Of a stretch of DNA of 28,509 nucleotides, positions 15,604 to 23,029 are shown piece by piece. Where the stretch lies: positions 1 through 28,509 of the forward strand of contig DASXAQ010000024.1 of assembly GCA_036406615.1 (NCBI GenBank), in the 5' to 3' direction. This DNA is from DASXAQ01 sp036406615. GTDB lineage: Bacteria; Actinomycetota; UBA4738. The notes under the pieces are model-generated. The model was given only the letters and a program-made list of their open reading frames with translations. It was not told where the DNA came from and made no database searches. Positions within the stretch are counted from its first letter, which is position 1. Each line of letters begins with the position of its first letter. A program made the position numbers and the translations under genes.

Positions 15604-15621
15604 TACCGTAGTCCTACGGAT
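15604..15621. promoter_or_regulatory. Candidate LuxR-type activator site
   Basis: TACCGTAGTCCTACGGAT holds a perfect CCGTAG/CTACGG repeat (15606-15611 and 15614-15619) with a 2-base centre. Its centre is about 42 bases before the ATG at 15655. If that ATG is the transcription start, this is the classical position for an activator touching RNA polymerase. The protein that binds is not known. The LAL regulator at 16681 and the regulator at 12349 are candidates. Confidence 0.55.
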
Positions 15622-15642
15622 GTTCGGCTCGGGGCGAGCCGT

Positions 15643-15648
15643 CAGGCT
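15643..15648 (+). promoter_or_regulatory. Candidate -10 box of the sulfur-carrier operon
   Basis: CAGGCT ends 6 bases before the ATG at 15655, the same spacing as the TAGGCT box of the kinase operon. The off-consensus first base and lack of a -35 fit an activator-dependent promoter. Confidence 0.4.
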
Positions 15649-15654
15649 GCGGGC

Positions 15655-16275
15655 ATGTCCGATGGATTCGCCGCCGCGAGCCGGCTCCTTGCCGCCGTCA
15701 TAGCGCGGGACTTCGAGGGTATCGGCGCCGCCGTGGCGAACGAGGCTCGGGTCCGGACCCTGACCCCCGGCGGCACGGCGGAGATGCGCGGGCAGGATGA
15801 GGTCGTTGCACGGTACCGGGGCTGGTTCGCCGACGCCGACCAAGTCGAGGTGCGGGACACGGACGTCGATCGCATCGCCGACCGGACGTCACTTCGCTAC
15901 CGCCTTCGCATCCACGACGCGGACGGGTGGCAGCTCATCGAGCAGCACGCCTACCTCGATGTGGACGAGACGGGTCGGATCGCGACCATGGACCTCGTCT
16001 GTTCGGGGTTTCGCGTGCTGGAGGAAGGCAGTGGCGCGACGGATGGAACGCACGTGTTTGACGCTGGCGCTATGGGGTGCTCCGACGGGCTCGCCCAGGA
16101 GTTCCGCCGGCGGATCCTGGCCATCCCGCAGGGGGAGCTGCTGGTCGTCGAGACGACCGACCCGGCGGCGAAAGAGGACCTTCCCCCGCTGGCGCGAATG
16201 ATGGGACACACGGTTCGTTCGGTCGAGTCGCCCGGCGATGGGCGGCTCCGGTTCACAGTGGAGCGAGGACGATGA
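15655..16275 (+). CDS. NTF2/SnoaL-like domain fused to TusA-like sulfur carrier domain
   Basis: A 206-residue soluble protein with two parts. Residues 1 to about 122 look like an NTF2/SnoaL-like domain (RLLAAVIARDFEGIGAAVANEARVRTLTPGG, then YRGWF and a C-terminal sheet with HAYLDVDETGRI). Residues 130-206 match a TusA-like domain: FDAGAMGCSDGL aligns with the DxxGxxCPxP motif, with Cys142 as the likely sulfur-accepting residue. LAIPQGELLVVETTDPAAKEDLPPLARMMGHTV fits the rest of the family. The prolines after the Cys are missing, so sulfur transfer is predicted but not certain. The stop overlaps the DsrE-like gene in ATGA, tying two sulfur-relay-type proteins together in translation. Confidence 0.8.
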   Translation: MSDGFAAASRLLAAVIARDFEGIGAAVANEARVRTLTPGGTAEMRGQDEVVARYRGWFADADQVEVRDTDVDRIADRTSLRYRLRIHDADGWQLIEQHAYLDVDETGRIATMDLVCSGFRVLEEGSGATDGTHVFDAGAMGCSDGLAQEFRRRILAIPQGELLVVETTDPAAKEDLPPLARMMGHTVRSVESPGDGRLRFTVERGR

Positions 16276-16640
16276 GCGACACGATGATCTTCACCTGCAC
16301 GCACGGCAAGGACGACCCGGAGCGGGCCACGCTCCCGTTCGTCGCGGCGAACGTCGCGGCGACGGCGGGGCAGGAGGCCGTGGTGCTCTGCACGATCGAC
16401 GCGGTCTGGCTCGGGACCGAGGGCGGCGCCGACGACATCGCGCACCCGGGATTGCCCGTGCTGGCCGACCTGTACCGCGAGTTCCTCGACGGCGGCGGGC
16501 AGGTGTGGCTGTGTGGCGCCTGCACCAAGCCCCGCAGCATCACCGAGGACGACCTGGCGAAGGGCGCGTCGATCGTCGGCGCCGCCAAAGTCGTGGAGGC
16601 CGTCGCGGCCGGCGCGAAGACGATCTCGTTCGCCGGCTGA
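16272..16640 (+). CDS. DsrE/DsrF-like family protein
   Basis: A 122-residue protein starting at the ATG at 16272, overlapping the TusA-like fusion gene by 4 bases, with GGAGCGAGGA just upstream. It has the DsrE-like alpha/beta pattern: strand IFTCTHGKDDPERA, a helix of small residues (FVAANVAATAGQ), strand EAVVLCTIDAVWLGTEGGAD, helix VLADLYREFLDGGG, strand QVWLCGACTKPRSI and a final helix. Cys81 and Cys84 (CGAC) lie where DsrE-family proteins have functional cysteines, and Cys9 and Cys40 are also present. DsrE-like proteins pass persulfide sulfur with TusA-like partners, which fits the neighbour. No desulfurase or sulfur oxidation enzyme is visible nearby, so the pathway is open. Confidence 0.85.
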   Translation: MSDTMIFTCTHGKDDPERATLPFVAANVAATAGQEAVVLCTIDAVWLGTEGGADDIAHPGLPVLADLYREFLDGGGQVWLCGACTKPRSITEDDLAKGASIVGAAKVVEAVAAGAKTISFAG

Positions 16641-16665
16641 GCGGCGCCGCGCGAAGCCGCGGGGG

Positions 16666-16671
16666 TAGGCT
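16666..16671 (+). promoter_or_regulatory. Candidate -10 box of the LAL regulator
   Basis: TAGGCT ends 9 bases before the ATG at 16681, and no ribosome binding site lies between. It suggests that the regulator can be transcribed separately from the DsrE-like gene, 40 bases upstream. Confidence 0.35.
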
Positions 16672-16680
16672 CGGGCGCGG

Positions 16681-19560
16681 ATGGACGACCGCCTGATCGA
16701 CCGCGAGCGCGAGCGCGAGGAGCTGTCGGGCTTCCTCGCCGAGGCGCTGTCCGGGCGAGGCGCGCTGCTGCTGCTCGCGGGAGAGGCCGGGGTCGGAAAG
16801 ACGACGCTGGCGCGGGCCGCGATGGACGAGATCGGCCTGGAGCCGCTCGAGGGCTTTGGGATCCAGGACGGTACCGCGCCGTACGGCCCGATCGTCCAGG
16901 TCCTGCGACATCTGGATTGGGATGGCGAAGCCCTGCGCGGTCGTACGTTGCGCGCGCGGCTGGCTCCGCTGCTGCCGGAGCTGGGCGCGCGCCGTGCCGC
17001 CGCGAACGGGGGCGATCTGCTCGAGGCCGTCGGCGCGGCGCTCGCCGCCGCCGCGGCGGTGCGCCCCGTTGCGGTGTTCCTGGACGACCTGCAGTGGGCC
17101 GATGGTGCCACGCTGGATGCGTTGCCGTCGCTCGCGCGCGCCGTCGACCGGGCGCCGGTCGCCCTCGTCGGCGCCTACCGGAGCGACGACGTCACGCGCG
17201 TGCATCCCATCCGCCGTACGCGCACGGAGCTGCGCCGGGCGGGCCTGCTTCGTCAACTCGCGATCGAGCCGTTCGACGCCGCGTCCGCGGCGCGGCTGCT
17301 GGAGCGAACGATCGGTGCGCGCGTCTCCGCGGCGCTGTCGACGGCGGTGTTCGACCGGACCGACGGCGTGCCGTTCTTCGTGGAGGAGCTGGGCTCGGCG
17401 CTGTCGGCCGGCGGCCTGCTCGTCGATGGGGCTTCCGGGCGCGAGCTGATCGAGGGCGCGGACCTGCCGGTGCCGGACACCGTTCGCGACGCCGTGCTGT
17501 TGCGAGCGGCGGGATTGTCGGCGGATGCGCGGTCGGCGCTGCTCGCCGCGTCGGTGGCCGGACACGAGTTCGACGTCGAGCTCGTGTCGGCGGTCGCGGA
17601 GGTCTCGGACTGGTCCGAGGAGGCGCTGCGGTCGGGGCTGGTGGTGGACGCTCCCGCGGAGCGCATGGCCTTTCGCCATGCGCTCGTCCGCGAGGCGTTC
17701 GCCGCCGAGGTCCCGCGGCGCCGGCTGGCGGCGATGCATCGATCGGTCGCCGAGCACCTCGAGGCGGCCGGCGGTTCCGACCGCGCGCCCGACGTCGTGG
17801 TCGCCGAGCACTGGGCGCATGCAAAGGAGTTCGACCGCGCCCGCCGGGCGTACCTGCACGGCGCGGAGGCATCGGCGCGCGTGCACGCGTACCGCGACGC
17901 CGCCACGGCGGCCCGGCGGGCGCTGGACCTGTGGCCGGACGGCGCGGACCCGGGTGCCAGGCTCGATGCGCTGGAGCGGCTGGGGGAGTTCGCCGAGCTG
18001 TCCGGGGACCTGGGGGAAGCCGTGGCGGCGTGGCGCGACGTGGCGGAGGCCAGGCGGGACGAGGCCGACCCAGAGCGCCTCGGCCGGGTGCGGCGCCGGC
18101 TGGCGGCCGCACTCGAGCTCCAGGGGCGGTGGGAGGAGGGGCTGGCCTGGCGCGAGGCCGCGGCGGCCGCGTTCGACGAAGCCGGATCGCCGGCCGAGGC
18201 CGTCGAGGAGCGGGTGGCCGCCGCGGCCCACCTGCGATCGGCGGCGCGGTTCCGCCCCGCCCTCGCGCTGCTGGAACGCGCACTCCAGGACGCGCGGCGG
18301 TGCGGGCGGATCGATCAGGAGTGCCGGGTCCTCGGGCACGAGGGCAACGTACGGGCTCGGATGGGCGACGGCGTAGCGGGGGTCGAACGCGTGCGCTTGG
18401 GCCTGTCGATGGCCTTGCAGCACAATCTGATCGGACCGGCGGCGGAGATCTATCAGCGGCTGGCGGATTCCTTGGAACACGCCGGCGACTACGCCGCAGC
18501 GCGCGAGACGTACGACGAGGCGTTCGGCTTCTGCGAGACGAACGCGGCGGCGTCGACGGCGCAGCTGTGCCTTGCGTGCCTGACGGTGGTGCTGCGCCAG
18601 CTCGGCGACTGGGATCGAGCCGCGACCCTCTGTCGCGACGTCATCGCGTCCGACGACGCGGCGAGCCACGCGCGGGCCGTGGCGACCGGGACGCTCGGGT
18701 TCGTGCTGGGCGCGCGCGGGCAGCTCCGCCGGGCGCGGCCGCTGCTCGTGGAGTCATCCTCGTTGGCGCGCGGCATCGAGCTGGCCGCGATGGAGCTGTT
18801 GTCCGAATGGGGGCTGGCGCTGGTGGATGACCTGGGCGGCAACGCGGATGCCGCGGCCGGCCGATGCCGCGCGGTGTTGCGGCGGTGGCGCCAGACCGAG
18901 GAACGCCACTACGTGATCGGACCGCTGCGGTGGGCCGTGACCTTCCTCGCTGAATCCGGAGACGCCGACGGGATGCGGGCCTGTGTCACTGCGCTCGCGC
19001 AGATCGCGACGGACTCGCCGCTGCCCGACGCGATGTCGGCCCTGTCCCACGCGCTCGGCGAGACGGCGCTCGCCGACGGCGACCCCGACCAGGCCGCCGT
19101 GCAGTTCGCGCAGGCGCTCGATCTGCTGCGCCCCGTCGGACCGTCGTTCGAGCGGATGCAGACCGAGCGACGGGCGGCGGCCGCGTTGCTGTCGGCGGAG
19201 CGGACCCAGGAGGCCGTGTCCCGGCTCGTGTCCGCGCATCGGATCGCTCGTCGGCTCGGCGCGCGTCCGTTCTCCCAGCGGCTAGCCGAACGCCTGTCGG
19301 GGCTGGGCGAGGCCGCCGAGCGGCGCCTGAGCCCGCGGGCCGTCGCCCAGCTGCGCCAGGGCGGGCTCACCCGGCGCGAGCTGGACGTGGTGCGCCTGGT
19401 CGCGGTGGGACGCACCAACCGCGAGATCGGGCAGGAACTGTTCCTCAGCCCTCGCACGGTCGAGATGCACGTCCAGAACATCCTGGCGAAGCTGGACTGC
19501 CGCTCCCGGGCCGACGCGTCGCGGCGGGCGAGTGAGCTGGGACTGCTGCGGGTAGGCTGA
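16681..19560 (+). CDS. LAL-type LuxR family transcriptional regulator with AAA/STAND ATPase
   Basis: A large regulator of 959 residues. The N-terminal nucleotide-binding module has Walker A GEAGVGKTT (34-42) and Walker B VAVFLDDLQWAD (130-141). A winged-helix-like segment follows, then a long alpha-helical region with TPR-like repeats (about 380-870, rich in AxxxxALxLWP and ARxxYxxA patterns). The C-terminus (about 894-955) is a LuxR helix-turn-helix: LTRRELDVVRLVAVGRTNREIG, then FLSPRTVEMHVQNILAKLDC. This matches the MalT/LAL class, where ligand and ATP binding allow DNA binding. The inducer is unknown. It lies 40 bases after the DsrE-like gene on the same strand and is a plausible controller of that pair through the palindrome at 15604. 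Confidence 0.93.
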   Translation: MDDRLIDREREREELSGFLAEALSGRGALLLLAGEAGVGKTTLARAAMDEIGLEPLEGFGIQDGTAPYGPIVQVLRHLDWDGEALRGRTLRARLAPLLPELGARRAAANGGDLLEAVGAALAAAAAVRPVAVFLDDLQWADGATLDALPSLARAVDRAPVALVGAYRSDDVTRVHPIRRTRTELRRAGLLRQLAIEPFDAASAARLLERTIGARVSAALSTAVFDRTDGVPFFVEELGSALSAGGLLVDGASGRELIEGADLPVPDTVRDAVLLRAAGLSADARSALLAASVAGHEFDVELVSAVAEVSDWSEEALRSGLVVDAPAERMAFRHALVREAFAAEVPRRRLAAMHRSVAEHLEAAGGSDRAPDVVVAEHWAHAKEFDRARRAYLHGAEASARVHAYRDAATAARRALDLWPDGADPGARLDALERLGEFAELSGDLGEAVAAWRDVAEARRDEADPERLGRVRRRLAAALELQGRWEEGLAWREAAAAAFDEAGSPAEAVEERVAAAAHLRSAARFRPALALLERALQDARRCGRIDQECRVLGHEGNVRARMGDGVAGVERVRLGLSMALQHNLIGPAAEIYQRLADSLEHAGDYAAARETYDEAFGFCETNAAASTAQLCLACLTVVLRQLGDWDRAATLCRDVIASDDAASHARAVATGTLGFVLGARGQLRRARPLLVESSSLARGIELAAMELLSEWGLALVDDLGGNADAAAGRCRAVLRRWRQTEERHYVIGPLRWAVTFLAESGDADGMRACVTALAQIATDSPLPDAMSALSHALGETALADGDPDQAAVQFAQALDLLRPVGPSFERMQTERRAAAALLSAERTQEAVSRLVSAHRIARRLGARPFSQRLAERLSGLGEAAERRLSPRAVAQLRQGGLTRRELDVVRLVAVGRTNREIGQELFLSPRTVEMHVQNILAKLDCRSRADASRRASELGLLRVG

Positions 19561-19589
19561 ACCGCGTGAACCGTCGTGTGATCGTGCGC

Positions 19590-19618
19590 GGACCCTACGA
19601 ACTGACCCCCCAGGGTCC
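19590..19618. terminator. Inverted repeat at convergent junction (LAL regulator / S8 protease)
   Basis: GGACCCT (19590-19596) and AGGGTCC (19612-19618) form a perfect 7-base stem with a 15-base loop between the two converging genes. There is no T tract; function inferred from position. Confidence 0.45.
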
Positions 19619-19623
19619 CGGGC

Positions 19624-22026
19624 CTACGTCACCGTGATCGACTTCTCCTTCGACCAGCCGGAGCTCGACGCGTTGCTGGTGTCGCGCAGCCGCGCCCGGA
19701 AGAAGTAGCGGCCCGAGCCCTGCCACGCGGGATCCGAGCTGTCGAACGTGCGTTGGCGGCTCGCGCCCGACGTCCACGGCCCGAACGTCGGCGTGCACGA
19801 CGACGCGCAGTACGCGATCTGGACGTCGTAGACGAACGGCGCGGTCGCGTCGGCCGTCGCCGTCGTGATCGTGAACGTGGTGCTCGAGGTGCCGTGCGTC
19901 GGGTTGACCTTCAACGGGACCTGAACCCGGCCGCGCTCCGACCCATCGGCGACCGTGTAGCTGCCGGCGGCCGTGAACGCGTACGAGAAGTCGGAGCCCG
20001 GGGCGATCGGCCCCGAGTCGAACAGCCCCATGCCGGACCCATCCCGAACCTCGTGTGACGCCGTCCCCGACACGTCCCACTCGACGGTGCCGCCCTGCGC
20101 GTTCGTGACGGTCGCCGGCGTGAAGCCCGCGTCGGACAGGGAGACGAACGAGGTGTCGCCGCGGTCCGGCGTCGCCGGCGAGGATTGTCCCGAGGCCGGC
20201 CCGGTCCCGAGCTCATTGGTGGCCGTCACGCGGAAGCGGTACGCGGTGCCGTTGTGCAGGCCGGTGACCGCCGCCTGCGTGCTGGTGCCCTCCACGGTCG
20301 TGGTGGCGCCGCCGGGCGACGCTGTGACCGTGTAGCTGGTGACGCCGGCGCCGGGCTGGGTGGCCGGCGCGGTCCAGGTCACCTTCGCCGACGCGTTGCC
20401 GGCCGTCGCGCTCACGGCCGTTGGCGCGCCGGGCACGAGCGTCTGCGCGTAGTTGTACGCGGCCAGGACGTCGAGGCGGCCGTAGCCCACCGTGTTGTTC
20501 GGGTACTGGTTCCCGGGGATGCCGCCGCAGGTCTCGTTCTGGTCCTTGCGGACGGCGGATTGCTCCAGGATCTGCTCGGTCAGGTCCACGTCGTGTCGCA
20601 GGCCCGGCATGGCCGACCACAGCAGCACCACCGCGCCCGCGACGTGGGGCGACGCCATCGAGGTGCCGCTCAGGACCGCGTACGTGTCCGTCGGGTAGCT
20701 CGACCGGACGCCGACCCCCGGGGCCGACAGGTCGGGCTTGCGGCGGTTGCTTCCGTCGATCGTGACCGGTCCGCGGCTGGAGAAGAACGCGATGTTGTCG
20801 TTCGAGTCGGTCGCCCCGATGGAGATCGCCGAGTCGTAGTTCGCGGGAGGCGCGTCGACGGTGGAGCAGCTCGGCCCGTCGTTGCCGGCCGAAACCGACA
20901 TGAACACCCCCGCCGAGCGCACGTTGTTCATCGCCGTCAGCAGGCTGTTGGCGTTGCACGTCTCGCCTCCCGGCGGCGGGCCGAGCGGGCAGCCGTAGGA
21001 GTTACCGACCGCGTCCGGACGCAGGTCGGGGTTCGGGTTCTGGCCCTGCAGGTCCGTCGGGGCGATGAAGAACTGCATGCACTCGATGTAGGTGCTCGGC
21101 CGCCCCACGTTCTCGTCCATGTTGTGGCAGGCGATCCACTTCGCGCCGGGCGCCATGCCGATCTGGTTGGCGCCGCCGTCGTCGCCGATGCCGGTGCCCA
21201 TCGTGTGAGTCCCGTGGCCGTAGTCGTCGCACGGAGCCTGCGAGCTGAAGCCGCACGGGTTGGTGCCGTCGCCGCTGATGTCGGAGTGGATCGCGTCCCA
21301 CCAGTTGTAGTTGTGGTCGGCCGTCGAGCCGTTCCATCCGCGGTAGTGGGGCTTGAGCGCGGGGTGCGTCCACTCCACGCCCGTGTCGGCGTTGGCGTAC
21401 ACCATGCCCTGCCCGCGGAAGCCCTTGGCCCACATGGCCGGCGCGTTCACCATCGCGATGTTCCATTCGACACTGCCCGGCCTGGCCGCCTTGACATGCA
21501 CGGACTCGGGCTGTTCCAGCTGCACGCGGAACGCGTCGTCGGATTCGATGCGCAGCACGTCGGGGCGCGCGGCCATCGCGTCGACCACGGCGCGGGTCCC
21601 GACGACGGCGAACGCGTTGACGACCCAGTACGCGCGGTAGGTCGCGCCCATCGCGTCCAGCTGGGCGCGAACCGATGGCTGCGTCGCCGAGGCGGTGGCC
21701 CGAAGGGCACCGAACACGGCGCGGCCCTCGGCCGTCCAGCTGTGGGCCGTGCTCGCGACCGCCGCCGCGTTCGCCTGCGAACGAAGCTCGACCAGGAAGT
21801 GCGCGACCCGCCCGTTCGCGGTGTCCGCCAGGACCCGCGGCGCGACGGCCGCGCGCGGCGCTGCGGCCCCCGTGGCGAACGTGGCGGGAACCAGGGCCAG
21901 CCCGAGCGCGACAAGCGCAAGGGCGCTGACCAGGGCGGCGCGGCGGCGATGCGGGTGCGCGGTCGTGCGGTCGGGGTTCGAGTCGACCTGCGAGCGGCGG
22001 AGCGAACGAGACGAACGTCGTGGCAT
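19624..22026 (-). CDS. Secreted subtilisin-like (S8) serine protease with C-terminal beta domains
   Basis: An exported serine protease of 800 residues. Of two nearby ATGs (22032 and 22026) the second is preferred because a GGGGG site lies 7 bases upstream. An unusually long basic N-terminus precedes a hydrophobic signal segment (about 30-55). Next comes a probable inhibitor-I9-like propeptide (about 70-160) and the S8 domain: Asp214 (ADTGV), His271 (GHGTHTMGT), oxyanion Asn382 (SAGNDG) and Ser456 (GTSMASPHVAG), all present. A fibronectin III-like domain (about 530-625) follows. Then comes a cupredoxin-like domain (about 640-705) that keeps an early His (ASHEV) but lacks the usual Cys and second His, and finally a beta-rich end. 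Secreted protein degradation is the likely role. It probably forms a single-gene transcript. Confidence 0.92.
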   Translation of the reverse strand: MPRRSSRSLRRSQVDSNPDRTTAHPHRRRAALVSALALVALGLALVPATFATGAAAPRAAVAPRVLADTANGRVAHFLVELRSQANAAAVASTAHSWTAEGRAVFGALRATASATQPSVRAQLDAMGATYRAYWVVNAFAVVGTRAVVDAMAARPDVLRIESDDAFRVQLEQPESVHVKAARPGSVEWNIAMVNAPAMWAKGFRGQGMVYANADTGVEWTHPALKPHYRGWNGSTADHNYNWWDAIHSDISGDGTNPCGFSSQAPCDDYGHGTHTMGTGIGDDGGANQIGMAPGAKWIACHNMDENVGRPSTYIECMQFFIAPTDLQGQNPNPDLRPDAVGNSYGCPLGPPPGGETCNANSLLTAMNNVRSAGVFMSVSAGNDGPSCSTVDAPPANYDSAISIGATDSNDNIAFFSSRGPVTIDGSNRRKPDLSAPGVGVRSSYPTDTYAVLSGTSMASPHVAGAVVLLWSAMPGLRHDVDLTEQILEQSAVRKDQNETCGGIPGNQYPNNTVGYGRLDVLAAYNYAQTLVPGAPTAVSATAGNASAKVTWTAPATQPGAGVTSYTVTASPGGATTTVEGTSTQAAVTGLHNGTAYRFRVTATNELGTGPASGQSSPATPDRGDTSFVSLSDAGFTPATVTNAQGGTVEWDVSGTASHEVRDGSGMGLFDSGPIAPGSDFSYAFTAAGSYTVADGSERGRVQVPLKVNPTHGTSSTTFTITTATADATAPFVYDVQIAYCASSCTPTFGPWTSGASRQRTFDSSDPAWQGSGRYFFRARLRDTSNASSSGWSKEKSITVT

Positions 22027-22059
22027 GGTCATCCCCCTGGAGACGGGCCGGCGGGGAGC

Positions 22060-22065
22060 GTTATA
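22060..22065 (-). promoter_or_regulatory. Candidate -10 box of the S8 protease gene
   Basis: Read on the minus strand this is TATAAC, within TGATATAAC, an AT-rich island in a GC-rich region about 34 bases upstream of the ATG at 22026. It would give a short leader that includes the GGGGG ribosome binding site. Confidence 0.45.
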
Positions 22066-22105
22066 TCACCGTTGGGGGGAATGAGCGAGTTAGGGGTTCG
22101 GGCCG

Positions 22106-23029
22106 CTACGCCGGGATCCGGGCAATGGCACGGCGAAGCACGATGCGATACCCCTCGTCGAAACCCGGCTGGTCGGCCGGCGGCAGGTGGTCCCGCTGGC
22201 GGAGCCACGCGATCGCGTGCGCGAACCGTCCGACCCGCTCGGCCAGGTCGAACGTCTCCGCCAGGCCAGGCCCCCATGGCTCCAGGTAGGCGTCGCGCAG
22301 TCGCGCGAACCACGGGTCGTTCGGCGGCAGCCCGTTCAGCTCCTCCAGGAACCGGAACGTCTCCACCAGCGACGCGAACGGGTGGCCGATGCACGCGTCG
22401 CCCCAGTCCATCACCCGCAGGCGCTCGCCGTCGACGTACACGTTCGATTCGTGCAGGTCGTCGTGCTGCACCGACGCGGGGATGCCGCGCGACGCGAGGT
22501 CGCCGCACAGCTCCTCGAAGCGCGGCGCGAATCGCCGCAGGGCTTCGGCCTCGTCGTCGCCAACTGGCAGGGGCCGCGCGACGAACGTCCGGTAGCGCTG
22601 CGGAAGGACGTCGGGGCGGAGGTCGGGAACGCCGTGCGAAAGGTGGTCGTGGGCGAAAGCGGCCTCGCCCCGTTGCAGCTCCGCGTACCCCGGCAGAACC
22701 TCCTCCCATCGGCGGGGCTCGTTGTCGAGCTCGCGCAGCGGGATCCCGGCGTCGGCCAGCAGGAGCCACGAGCGGTCGAGGTCGCAACCGAGCACCTCGG
22801 GCACCCGGTCCGGCCATCGCGAAAACAGCTGCGTCGTCATGCGCGGTTCGAACGCCTGCACGGCCCCGCACGCCTTGAACCAGACCACGCCATCGGCCAC
22901 CGGCACGCGAAGCACCGTCGACCATGGGCGCCGGTGCGCGAGTTCGATGTCGCCGGCCGGTTCGAGGTGCTCGCGGATCCACGCCTCGACGTCAGGCTCG
23001 GGCCTCCCGTCGTGCCGAAGGATCGTCAC
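22106..23029 (-). CDS. Aminoglycoside phosphotransferase-like (APH/ChoK) family kinase
   Basis: A 307-residue protein with the protein-kinase-like APH fold. It starts at the GTG at 23029, overlapping the WYL gene's TGA by 4 bases (GTGA). The catalytic loop is QHDDLHESN (188-196), fitting HxDxxxxN with His189, Asp191 and Asn196. The metal-binding motif is MDWGD (207-211, in place of DFG). A Lys in the N-terminal lobe (VVWFKACG, Lys52) fits the ATP-anchoring position. Family members phosphorylate aminoglycosides, choline, homoserine, sugars and others, so no antibiotic role should be assumed. Tight coupling to a WYL regulator suggests that its expression follows that regulator. Confidence 0.85.
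   Translation of the reverse strand: MTILRHDGRPEPDVEAWIREHLEPAGDIELAHRRPWSTVLRVPVADGVVWFKACGAVQAFEPRMTTQLFSRWPDRVPEVLGCDLDRSWLLLADAGIPLRELDNEPRRWEEVLPGYAELQRGEAAFAHDHLSHGVPDLRPDVLPQRYRTFVARPLPVGDDEAEALRRFAPRFEELCGDLASRGIPASVQHDDLHESNVYVDGERLRVMDWGDACIGHPFASLVETFRFLEELNGLPPNDPWFARLRDAYLEPWGPGLAETFDLAERVGRFAHAIAWLRQRDHLPPADQPGFDEGYRIVLRRAIARIPA

Noticed and set aside
16540..18669. Long minus-strand open frame opposite the LAL regulator
   Set aside because: Its composition is Arg/Gln/His-rich with no family resemblance. The plus-strand gene has clear Walker and HTH motifs.
22106..23029. Aminoglycoside resistance gene
   Set aside because: Only the general APH/choline-kinase fold is seen. The substrate cannot be inferred and the context (WYL regulator) does not point to antibiotics.
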